5,279 nt of DNA from JAGTVG01 sp964389805 (lineage in GTDB: Bacteria; Bacteroidota; Bacteroidia; Cytophagales; Cyclobacteriaceae): positions 1 to 5,279 of the forward strand of contig CAYMFU010000246.1 in the NCBI GenBank assembly GCA_964389805.1. The letters run 5' to 3'. The translations under genes and the position numbers were made by a program. The notes under the pieces are model-generated. The model made no database searches, was not told the DNA's origin, and saw only the letters and a program-made list of their open reading frames with translations. This document shows positions 1-5,279 of this stretch, one piece after another. Numbering within the stretch: position 1 is the first letter of the stretch; the number at the start of each line of letters is the position of its first letter.

Positions 1-59
1 GTATACCCCACAATATCTGTGAACATAATGGCAGCATGTTGGCGTTTCTGTTCAGCCAT
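1..59 (-). CDS. Class III adenylate/guanylate cyclase domain protein, N-terminal fragment (partial)
   Basis: Only the first 19 codons lie in the window; the gene runs off the left edge. The minus strand from the ATG at 59 reads MAEQKRQHAAIMFTDIVGY. This is the characteristic opening of a class III nucleotide cyclase catalytic domain placed at the very N-terminus. The F-T-D-I-V-G-Y motif carries the first metal-binding aspartate (D15), which in this family coordinates Mg2+ with ATP or GTP to make cAMP or cGMP. An in-frame TGA lies three codons upstream (66-68), so the ATG at 59 is the only possible start. Proteins that begin this way often continue into TPR repeats or other sensor regions, but nothing of that part is visible. 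ATP versus GTP specificity and catalytic competence cannot be judged. The gene is divergent from the DUF3500 gene. Family assignment is fairly secure despite the short fragment because the motif is distinctive. Confidence 0.8.
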   Translation of the reverse strand, partial: MAEQKRQHAAIMFTDIVGY

Positions 60-234
60 AGTTTTTCAATTTACAAAATTTCACCAATTATGTTCCCAAA
101 AATATTGGTGTTTTCCTATATCTGTGTATATCATTAAGAAATCTACTTTCTTTAATATTTTTTATTTATCTTACAAGTTGGCTTAAATTTTAATTCAATA
201 AAAATCGCAAAATCAATAACTCAAAAGCACAATC
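60..234. other. Divergent intergenic region between cyclase and DUF3500 genes
   Basis: This 175-base, very A/T-rich stretch separates two divergent start codons and must hold both promoters. On the plus strand the closest match to the Bacteroidota -7 element is TATCTGTG at 119-126, with one mismatch and no -33 partner, so no plus-strand promoter is called. The leader just before the DUF3500 ATG is A-rich with no GGAGG-like ribosome binding site, which is normal in this phylum. No hairpin or repeat was seen. Confidence 0.5.
97..104 (-). promoter_or_regulatory. Possible Bacteroidota -7 element for the cyclase gene
   Basis: The minus strand reads TATTTTTG, which fits the Bacteroidota -7 consensus TAnnTTTG. 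It lies 37 bases upstream of the cyclase ATG, giving a plausible leader of about 30 bases. No TTG-type -33 element is present at the expected 19-21 base spacing, and the region is A/T-rich, so this could be a chance match. Confidence 0.3.
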
Positions 235-1257
235 ATGAAATTTAAAAAAAAGTTATTTATCCTTTCATTGATCTCTATTTTTATTAATAGTACTTACGCC
301 CAGGATCTACATTTAAAGGCGAATGTGTTCTTAAATTCATTATCTGATGATATAAGATCAAAAGCGCACTTTACAATGAAAGATCCGGAACGGTATAATA
401 TACAGTTCGTCCCTATAGCCAGAAAGGGAGCCAGTTTTCATGACTTTAACGATGAACAAAAAGAATTAGCCCTGGAATTACTGAGGGCCTCACTTAGCCG
501 TGAGGGATTTAGGAAATCCACTGAAATTATTGAATTGGAAAAAGTCTTGATCGTGGTAGAGAATAATAAAAATAAAATGCCGGATGGCAGTCCCATGCGG
601 GATCCTCTAAAATATTATGTTTGGATTTTTGGTGATCCTTCTAATAATAATTTTTGGGGTTGGCGGTTTGAGGGGCATCATCTCTCGCTGAGCTTCACTT
701 CTAATGACAATCAAATTGTTTCGTCTACCCCATCTTTTTTTGGATCCAATCCAGCAATAGTTGATGTTAAAGGATTTGATCACCAGGAAGTATTGAAATT
801 GGAAACTGACCTCGGCTTTAAGCTGGTGAATTCTCTCAATATGGAACAATTGGCTGTTGCCCGATTCTCTGATACAGCTCCAGAGGAAATAATAACCCGG
901 AACAATAAGACGGTGGAACACATTGAACCATCGGGAATATCCTTCAGTCAATTTGAAGATAAGCAGAAGGAAATATTCCTTGACCTTCTTAATGTTTATA
1001 TTGATAATTATGAGGCTGGCTATTCTGAAATCCTTCGAAAAAGAATTCAACTGGCTGGAGTAGAGAACCTTGCTTTTGCCTGGGCCGGAAGTCTACAACC
1101 AGGCGCAGGCCATTATTATCGCATTCAGGGGCCTATGTTGCTCATTGAATATGATAATATTCAAAATAATGCCAATCACGTACATAGTGCTGTAAGGGAT
1201 CTGTCTAATGATTTTGCGGAGGATCTTTTAAAGGCCCATTACCAGGAAAGCCATTAA
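235..1257 (+). CDS. Secreted DUF3500 family protein, unknown function
   Basis: A 340-residue exported protein recognised as DUF3500 (Pfam PF12006) from its motif pattern; no biochemical function is known to me for this family. Residues 1-22 form a signal peptide: a basic K-rich start, a hydrophobic core, and a likely signal peptidase I site after YA, leaving QD as the new N-terminus. There is no lipobox cysteine, so a soluble periplasmic or secreted protein is expected. Family hallmarks are the F-x-D-E-Q-K-E helix (71-77), FGDP (132-135), GWRFEGHH (142-149), a TPSFFGSNP segment (165-173), AWAG (282-285), HYYRIQGP (293-300), IEYDN (304-308), NHVHS (314-318), RDLSNDF (321-327) and a C-terminal HY...H. 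The length looks complete. The two halves resemble each other, suggesting an old internal duplication. Several conserved His, Asp and Glu residues could form a metal or catalytic site, but this is inference. The gene stands alone: the cyclase gene diverges and fmdB converges, so context gives no clue to its role. Confidence 0.88.
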   Translation: MKFKKKLFILSLISIFINSTYAQDLHLKANVFLNSLSDDIRSKAHFTMKDPERYNIQFVPIARKGASFHDFNDEQKELALELLRASLSREGFRKSTEIIELEKVLIVVENNKNKMPDGSPMRDPLKYYVWIFGDPSNNNFWGWRFEGHHLSLSFTSNDNQIVSSTPSFFGSNPAIVDVKGFDHQEVLKLETDLGFKLVNSLNMEQLAVARFSDTAPEEIITRNNKTVEHIEPSGISFSQFEDKQKEIFLDLLNVYIDNYEAGYSEILRKRIQLAGVENLAFAWAGSLQPGAGHYYRIQGPMLLIEYDNIQNNANHVHSAVRDLSNDFAEDLLKAHYQESH

Positions 1258-1386
1258 TGTCCGATTATCTATTTTTTCTAAACTCAAAATTAAAAAAACA
1301 ACAACTTATTAAGGAAATAAAAACAATTAGATTGGAAGATCAGATTTGCGCATTTTGGCCTTTCTCAAATTTTCAGCATGGATTAC
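1258..1386. other. Convergent intergenic region between DUF3500 and fmdB genes
   Basis: This 129-base A/T-rich spacer lies between two convergent stop codons. A bidirectional terminator would be expected here, but I see no GC-rich stem followed by a T-run on either strand. The best candidate is a weak ATTTG/CAAAT pairing around 1345-1373, which is not convincing. No coding potential was recognised. Confidence 0.5.
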
Positions 1387-1650
1387 TTAGGCTTTTGAAT
1401 CTTTCTTAGACTCCGATTTTGCTGGCGACTCCTTCTTTGGCGATTCTGATTTTGAAGTTCCCTCCTTATCTTTCTTACTTCTGCTGCGGCCAACACTGTC
1501 AAAGCCAATGAGTGCAGGGAGGGATAACATCTTCTTCATTGGTTTATTACAATCATCACACAGGATCTCAATTTTCCCGATCTCGCTTACAGTATGCTGT
1601 ACGTCTTTTACCGCGCTGCAGTTAGAACATTCGTAATCGTATAAAGGCAT
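1387..1650 (-). CDS. FmdB family zinc-ribbon protein
   Basis: An 87-residue cytoplasmic protein of the FmdB / CxxC_CxxC_SSSS family (Pfam PF09723). The N-terminus MPLYDYECSNC is the family signature. Two CxxC pairs, C8/C11 and C31/C34, make a single zinc ribbon. They are followed by the typical KKMLSLPA...GF segment (residues 39-50). From about residue 55 onward the protein is a low-complexity tail rich in Lys, Ser and Glu, with imperfect KKES/KSES-like repeats; it is probably disordered, and such tails are common in this family. The family takes its name from a putative regulator linked to formamidase/amide genes, but the molecular role is not established, so the regulatory label should be treated with care. 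The start is fixed by the signature N-terminus. The gene has its own Bacteroidota-type promoter 29 bases upstream and is divergent from the glycosidase cluster, so a functional link to it is unlikely. Confidence 0.92.
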   Translation of the reverse strand: MPLYDYECSNCSAVKDVQHTVSEIGKIEILCDDCNKPMKKMLSLPALIGFDSVGRSRSKKDKEGTSKSESPKKESPAKSESKKDSKA

Positions 1651-1679
1651 ATTCCCGGAATTTTAAATCAATTTTCCTG

Positions 1680-1712
1680 CAAAGATATGGGCATCAACCT
1701 TAAAGCACCAAA
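1680..1712 (-). promoter_or_regulatory. Bacteroidota-type promoter for the fmdB gene
   Basis: The minus strand carries a TTTG (-33) at 1712-1709 and a perfect TAnnTTTG -7 element, TATCTTTG, at 1687-1680, separated by 21 bases. This matches the housekeeping promoter architecture known from Bacteroides and Flavobacterium. Transcription would start near 1675, giving a leader of about 25 bases before the fmdB ATG. It is the best promoter in the window and supports placement in the Bacteroidota. Confidence 0.7.
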
Positions 1713-1779
1713 TCCAATGTCAGAATTACGTCCAAATAATCTTGAATTTATTAATACAGTAGCTTTATATAATGGGATA

Positions 1780-1797
1780 TTTTCTTTCGAAAGGAAA
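1780..1797. promoter_or_regulatory. 18-base near-perfect dyad, possible operator upstream of the GH5 gene
   Basis: The core CTTTCGAAAG at 1784-1793 is a perfect 10-base palindrome. It extends outward to 18 bases with a single imperfect (G/T) position at 1783/1794. Having no loop, it looks like a site for a dimeric DNA-binding protein rather than an RNA hairpin. It lies about 100 bases before the GH5 start codon and about 70 bases upstream of the fmdB promoter, so it could control the glycosidase cluster. Function is inferred, and A/T-rich DNA produces such dyads by chance at some rate. Confidence 0.35.
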
Positions 1798-1898
1798 CAT
1801 ATTAAGATTCAAAATGGACTTTCATTAAATATACAGCTACATTTATAAAAGGATTTTTCAATTGAACCCCTCAGGTTAACATTTTTTTTATTACGAAT

Positions 1899-2927
1899 AT
1901 GATACAAATCAATAAGTTGAATACCCTCATTTTTCTGCTGGCGTTCTCTTTTTTTGCAGTAGTGAATTGTCAATCACAAACTCCAACTGAATCGGATCAC
2001 AAAACTCCGGATGTCTTTGAGCAGAATAAACGTCTGGGTGGAGGTGCTAACGTAGGCAGTATTCTTTACAGGTGGGATATCTGGGATGAAGAGCGTGAGA
2101 AAGAAGAACTGGATAAGCAAAAAGAACTGGGGTTAAAGGGAGTTCGCATAAATACCCGGCCTTATCTCCATGCAGAACAGAACCCTCCATATACACTATC
2201 ACAAAAATTTTTCGAACGACTGGACTGGCTTGTCAAAGAATCTTTAGAACAAGGTTTCGCTGTTATCATCGACCAGCACCAGTACCGGGTTATGGGCAAA
2301 GATCCTATGGGTCTGCATGAAATATTTCTGGAGACCTGGCGGCAAATGGCTGAACATTATAAAGATTATCCGGACAACGTATATTTTGGTCTGCTCAATG
2401 AACCCAATAATAACCTGACACCCTACCTATGGAATTACTTTCTAATGGACGCCTACGAAATTCTTCGAGAATCTAATCCAACACGGACTTTAGTGATCGG
2501 GCCGGGGAATTGGAATAAAATATACGAACTGGAAACACTTGAAATTCCCGAAGAGGATCGTAATATCATAGTAGAGATACATTTCTATAATCCGCACAGC
2601 TTTACCCATCAGGGAGTAGATGGCAGGAAAACGGGCATAATCTGGCCTGCATCCCAGGAAGAAATAAAAGCGCTCGAAGATGAATTTAAATTCGCTGCAG
2701 AATGGGGCAAAAAACATAACCGTCCCCTCTTCCTTGGCGAATTTGGAGTCAACAAGGCCGCAGACCAGGAATCTGCTGTCCGTTGGTTGAGGAGCGCACG
2801 TGAACAAATGGAAAAATACAACATGAGCTGGTCGCTGTGGAATATGATGGGCTCGAATTTCGGGATGTATGATGAAGAAAAGAAGGAATGGATCATGCCA
2901 CGTAAAAATGCGGTAATGCTTGAATAA
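1899..2927 (+). CDS. GH5-type glycoside hydrolase (cellulase/endo-glycanase-like), probable lipoprotein
   Basis: A 342-residue exported retaining glycosidase with a single (beta/alpha)8 catalytic domain of family GH5, clan GH-A. All residues usually conserved in GH5 are visible: R84 in GVRIN, H126 in DQHQY, N167-E168-P169 in LLNEP (acid/base Glu at the end of strand 4), H228 and Y230 in EIHFYNP, E281 in GEFG (nucleophile, strand 7) and W314 in WSLWN. The opening G-G-A-N-V-G near residues 48-53 is the usual first strand. Residues 1-23 are a hydrophobic export signal. VVN-C24 resembles a lipobox, although Asn just before the cysteine is unusual, so anchoring is probable rather than certain. There is no carbohydrate-binding module, and the size is that of a bare catalytic domain. 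The substrate cannot be read from sequence: beta-1,4-glucan, mannan or another beta-linked glycan are all possible. It is first in a plus-strand cluster with a second glycosidase 32 bases downstream, so the two are probably co-transcribed and act on the same glycan outside the cytoplasm. Confidence 0.9.
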   Translation: MIQINKLNTLIFLLAFSFFAVVNCQSQTPTESDHKTPDVFEQNKRLGGGANVGSILYRWDIWDEEREKEELDKQKELGLKGVRINTRPYLHAEQNPPYTLSQKFFERLDWLVKESLEQGFAVIIDQHQYRVMGKDPMGLHEIFLETWRQMAEHYKDYPDNVYFGLLNEPNNNLTPYLWNYFLMDAYEILRESNPTRTLVIGPGNWNKIYELETLEIPEEDRNIIVEIHFYNPHSFTHQGVDGRKTGIIWPASQEEIKALEDEFKFAAEWGKKHNRPLFLGEFGVNKAADQESAVRWLRSAREQMEKYNMSWSLWNMMGSNFGMYDEEKKEWIMPRKNAVMLE

Positions 2928-2959
2928 ACTGTTCAATTTTTTTATAAATAACGCATGCC

Positions 2960-4624
2960 ATGAAAAATACATTGTTTTACCTTTTGATTCCTGTGCTATT
3001 TAGTTGTTCCGGGAACCAGAGCAAATTAAATAATCAAATTGCATCCATTGATGTGACAAGCCAGGTTACCAATGAAAAATATGGCGGTGTGGGATTTCAT
3101 GTTATATTTCACACACGTAAACCTACTCAATGGAGATATGAACAAGTATTCGCCAAACGATGGCGTGAATTAAATCCCTCCTTCGCCAGGGTCACAGACA
3201 GTCCAAGATGGGGGCAAAAGGACCTCGATGAAACATTCCAATATTTGGAAGTGATGAAAAATACGAATACCGAAATTTATCTAACCTCATTTGGCGTTTC
3301 ATCCATCAATGAATATGAAAATGAATTGGACTATGTAAAAAAGGAGGTCGATAACATTGAATACCTTATACAAAAAAAAGGATTCAATAACATCAATTAC
3401 TATTGTATGACCAATGAGCTATCCATAGAGGAATGGGCCTCTATGGTGAAAAATAATGAATTGGACCGGTTCAAAAGGATCCATCAGTTGTTTTACGACG
3501 AATTGAAAGTGAGAGATCTTGAAGTGAAGTTATTGGCTACGGATGCTTCGCCTTTTGTATATTGGCCTACCATCGAATGGGCAACTGAAAATATGGATGA
3601 GATCACGGGTGTATATGGAGGCCACCACTACATCAACAGTTATGATCTGGATGATCCCTCATTTTACAATTTCTTCCTGGGTAAGATGAAATGGGGTGCA
3701 GACCTGGCCAAAAGTAAAAATAAAAAATTCATCATGGGTGAATTTGGCCCGAAACAAGGATCATTTTTCATGGATTCAGTCTACTACGATGGATTGATTT
3801 ATAACAATACACCTCTGGAGCCATATGTTGGCATTCAAATTGCCGAGGCAATTATGGCACAAATCAACGGTGGGATCTATGCCAGCAGCTACTGGACATT
3901 CTGCGACATCCCCGGCATTCCCCCAAGCAGCGAGTTCGGTTATCGCGTAAACAAATGGGGTGTATTCAAATGGTATTTTGATGATCATACCACCAGACCA
4001 ACCTATTATGCGCTGGGATTATTGACACGCTTTTTCAGGGGCCCTGCAGAAGTCTACGGTGTGAATTCAACAGACTCCCTTCTCCGTGTAAGTGCCATTA
4101 AAAACCTGGAAAACGGATCCCATTCCATCGCCGTAATCAACAGACATCGGGAAACACAGTCATTGGACCTTTCATTTGAAAACTTTCAAAATGAAAAAGC
4201 TTTCAGAAAATATGTTTATGATCCGGAAAATATACCATTCAATTATTTTGGTGACATGCAGGGCTTTAGCGAAAAAATATCTTTAAAAGACAGCCATTTC
4301 ACAGATAGTGTCCCGGGTTATTCCCTGGTAGTATATACCACCAATTACGATGAGGAAGCCCCGGCAAAAGTAGAGGGCCTGCAGGTATCAAAACAGGAAG
4401 TAGATAAGCGCGAAGCCAATGTGTTGACCTGGGATGCCAATATGGAAAATGATTTTTGCTATTACCGCATCTACAGATCACTCAATGAAAAGGTAGAGCT
4501 CGTTCCACGGAACCAAATCGCTTCAACGATTAGCACTGAGCATGCGGATAAACGCATTAGAAACCTCCCGGAATATTTTTATAAGGTTATTGCGGTAGAT
4601 AAATCTGGAAATTGCAGTAATTGA
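2960..4624 (+). CDS. Clan GH-A-like glycoside hydrolase lipoprotein with C-terminal fibronectin type III domain
   Basis: A 554-residue putative glycosidase. The N-terminus is a short lipoprotein signal with a good lipobox, LFS-C16, followed by a polar linker. Residues about 35-350 look like a (beta/alpha)8 barrel: FARVTDSPRWG (76-85) near strand 2, MTNE with N152-E153 as candidate acid/base at strand 4, YGGHHY (219-224) at strand 6, GEFGP with E261 as candidate nucleophile at strand 7, and SYWTF (310-314) at strand 8. This is the clan GH-A layout, but the spacing is not plain GH5, and I cannot name the family; GH39, GH30 or an unclassified family are options. Residues about 350-462 resemble the accessory beta-sandwich common after such barrels. 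Residues about 468-554 are a fibronectin type III domain (APAKVEGL..., LTWDAN, YYRIYRS, YFYKVIAVDKSGN). The start is fixed by the signal peptide. It is probably in an operon with the GH5 gene. The Fn3 domain is more likely a spacer than catalytic. The glycosidase role is inferred from motifs; the substrate is unknown. Confidence 0.78.
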   Translation: MKNTLFYLLIPVLFSCSGNQSKLNNQIASIDVTSQVTNEKYGGVGFHVIFHTRKPTQWRYEQVFAKRWRELNPSFARVTDSPRWGQKDLDETFQYLEVMKNTNTEIYLTSFGVSSINEYENELDYVKKEVDNIEYLIQKKGFNNINYYCMTNELSIEEWASMVKNNELDRFKRIHQLFYDELKVRDLEVKLLATDASPFVYWPTIEWATENMDEITGVYGGHHYINSYDLDDPSFYNFFLGKMKWGADLAKSKNKKFIMGEFGPKQGSFFMDSVYYDGLIYNNTPLEPYVGIQIAEAIMAQINGGIYASSYWTFCDIPGIPPSSEFGYRVNKWGVFKWYFDDHTTRPTYYALGLLTRFFRGPAEVYGVNSTDSLLRVSAIKNLENGSHSIAVINRHRETQSLDLSFENFQNEKAFRKYVYDPENIPFNYFGDMQGFSEKISLKDSHFTDSVPGYSLVVYTTNYDEEAPAKVEGLQVSKQEVDKREANVLTWDANMENDFCYYRIYRSLNEKVELVPRNQIASTISTEHADKRIRNLPEYFYKVIAVDKSGNCSN

Positions 4625-4787
4625 GATGGACTGAAGGCAAGGGATTAAGAAATTAAAAAGAAGGATTATCTGGATTTATAATAATGAAAATCCTGAAATT
4701 GCTACGGATCCGGTTCAGGTAGTAATCGGATAATCAGCATGAAAAGAAATAAACGCATATTGAATATTAGATTAAATTACTTTTACT
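4625..4787. other. Intergenic gap before the oxidoreductase gene, with nested inverted repeats
   Basis: This 163-base gap between the Fn3 glycosidase and the oxidoreductase holds no recognisable gene. Short ATG-started frames at 4684 and 4739 run for only 12 and 23 codons, and the second overlaps the real start out of frame. No TAnnTTTG promoter element is present on the plus strand, and no GC stem followed by a T-run is seen. The gap therefore neither proves nor excludes co-transcription. Two nested inverted repeats lie at 4664-4735. Confidence 0.5.
4664..4735. repeat. Two nested inverted repeats (possible structured leader)
   Basis: The outer arms are GATTATCTGG (4664-4673) and TCGGATAATC (4726-4735). 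Seven Watson-Crick pairs at the base continue through T-G, G-C and G-T for a 10-base stem. Inside lie CCTGAA (4692-4697) and TTCAGG (4714-4719), a perfect 6-base stem whose loop contains the palindrome CGGATCCG (4705-4712). Together they could fold into a two-tier stem-loop in the mRNA between the two genes. There is no trailing T-run, so a classical terminator is not supported. A chance origin is quite possible given the modest stems. Confidence 0.3.
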
Positions 4788-5279
4788 ATGAAAAAAACAG
4801 AATCTTCTAAAGTCTCCCGGCGGCAATTCATCAGTAAATCCGGATTGCATGTTGCCGGCACTGCCATTGCCATCAATATACCAACTATCATCAGTTCACA
4901 TGCAGCTCCGGACCAACAAATAAATATAGGTCTGATCGGTTGTGGAGGCCGGGGAACGGGTGCTGCCCTGGATGCTGTCCATGCCGCCACCAACAGCATA
5001 TATCCAGATTCCGGATATCATACTGAAAATGCAGTTGAGGGCACCAAAGCGACGCAAAAAAATGTAAAGATCGTAGCTATGGCAGATGCCCGGGAAGATC
5101 GATTAAAATCCAGCCGTCAACAGTTTCAGAAAGTTGGCATGGAAATCAAGGATGAAAACTGTTTTGTTGGATTCGATGCCTATAAAAAACTATTGGAGAT
5201 CCCTGAGATCAATTATGTTATCCTTGCCACTCCTCCACATTTTCGTCCTCTGCATTTAAGAGCGGCTGTTGAAGCAGGG
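4788..5279 (+). CDS. Tat-exported Gfo/Idh/MocA family oxidoreductase, N-terminal part (partial)
   Basis: The first 164 codons of a gene that continues past the right edge; family members usually run to about 400-480 residues. The N-terminus has a twin-arginine signal, S-R-R-Q-F-I (10-15), followed by a hydrophobic stretch and a likely cleavage site near SHAAP (37-41), so the folded, cofactor-loaded enzyme is sent to the periplasm. The Rossmann domain follows: INIGLIGCGGRGTG (45-58) with the GxGxxG dinucleotide loop, VKIVAMADA (93-101) with D100 ending strand 2, as is typical for NAD(P) ribose binding, and INYVILATPPHFRP (141-154), the strand that precedes the family's EKP motif, here lost beyond the edge. 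About 25 extra residues (67-92) sit between the first helix and strand 2, as in other exported members. The family oxidises or reduces sugars and cyclitols; GH109-type glycosidases also belong to it. Here it follows two exported glycosidases and probably acts on their product. The exact reaction is unknown. The start is set by the Tat signal; the leader lacks a Shine-Dalgarno. Confidence 0.9.
   Translation, partial: MKKTESSKVSRRQFISKSGLHVAGTAIAINIPTIISSHAAPDQQINIGLIGCGGRGTGAALDAVHAATNSIYPDSGYHTENAVEGTKATQKNVKIVAMADAREDRLKSSRQQFQKVGMEIKDENCFVGFDAYKKLLEIPEINYVILATPPHFRPLHLRAAVEAG

Larger units (their letters stand above)
1651..1898. other. Divergent regulatory region between fmdB and the glycosidase cluster
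   Basis: The longest non-coding stretch of the window (248 bases). It contains the minus-strand fmdB promoter (1680-1712) and the dyad at 1780-1797. For the plus-strand cluster the nearest -7-like sequence is TACATTTA at 1838-1845, one mismatch from TAnnTTTG and lacking a -33 TTG at the right distance, so no firm promoter is called. The bases just before the GH5 ATG are a T-run followed by ATTACGAAT, with no Shine-Dalgarno. No small ORF or RNA gene was recognised. Confidence 0.5.

Noticed and set aside
119..126. TATCTGTG as a plus-strand -7 element for the DUF3500 gene
   Set aside because: It has one mismatch from TAnnTTTG, lacks a -33 TTG at 19-21 bases, and lies over 100 bases from the start codon in A/T-rich DNA.
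607..1050. 147-codon open frame on the minus strand inside the DUF3500 gene
   Set aside because: It is antisense to a recognised family protein, the translation has no known motif and an implausible composition, and there is no promoter or independent support.
1258..1386. Possible bidirectional terminator between the convergent DUF3500 and fmdB genes
   Set aside because: Only A/T runs and a weak 5-base pairing are present; there is no GC-rich stem adjoining a T-run on either strand.
2490..2972. Minus-strand open frames (2490-2972 and 2609-2896) across the end of the GH5 gene
   Set aside because: They are antisense shadows of a gene with a full set of catalytic motifs; the translations look like random sequence rich in Phe, His and Cys.
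3776..4481. Minus-strand open frames of 70 and 60 codons inside the Fn3 glycosidase gene (3776-3988 and 4299-4481)
   Set aside because: They are short antisense frames within a continuous, motif-supported coding sequence and have no recognisable domain.
4739..4810. 23-codon plus-strand frame beginning ATGAAAAGAAATAAACGC, just before the oxidoreductase
   Set aside because: It overlaps the oxidoreductase start out of frame, is very short, has no ribosome binding site and no recognisable product; a leader peptide role cannot be supported.
4772..4999. 75-codon minus-strand open frame over the start of the oxidoreductase gene
   Set aside because: The plus strand here encodes a clear Tat signal and Rossmann motif; the antisense frame is Pro/Ala-rich and unrecognisable.

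Overview
The window most likely comes from a member of the Bacteroidota, probably an environmental or marine polysaccharide degrader. The signs are AT-rich intergenic DNA, start codons preceded by A/T-rich leaders with no clear Shine-Dalgarno sequence, one good Bacteroidota-type promoter (TTTG, 21-base spacer, TATCTTTG), and a series of exported sugar-active proteins. No phylum-defining marker gene is present, so this placement is an inference.

Left part (1-1650): three apparently unrelated housekeeping or unknown genes. At the left edge, on the minus strand, are the first 19 codons of a class III adenylate/guanylate cyclase. Diverging from it is a 340-residue secreted DUF3500 protein of unknown function, which shows an internal two-fold sequence repeat. 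Convergent to that is a small FmdB-type zinc-ribbon protein on the minus strand.

Right part (1651-5279): a three-gene plus-strand cluster for extracytoplasmic carbohydrate processing. It contains (1) a GH5-type endo-glycosidase with all the usual catalytic residues and a probable lipoprotein signal; (2) 32 bases later, a 554-residue lipoprotein with a clan GH-A-like (beta/alpha)8 domain, a beta-sandwich region and a C-terminal fibronectin type III domain; and (3) after a 163-base gap, the N-terminal half or less of a Tat-exported Gfo/Idh/MocA NAD(P)-dependent oxidoreductase, cut by the window edge. The likely job is surface or periplasmic cleavage of a beta-linked glycan, followed by oxidoreductase chemistry on the released sugar. 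No SusC/SusD pair, transporter or regulator is visible, so if this is a polysaccharide utilisation locus the rest lies further right.

Intergenic regions: none exceeds 250 bases. The 248-base region between the divergent fmdB and GH5 genes holds the fmdB promoter and an 18-base near-perfect dyad. The 163-base gap before the oxidoreductase has two nested inverted repeats. No tRNA, rRNA, CRISPR array, insertion sequence or convincing intrinsic terminator was found.
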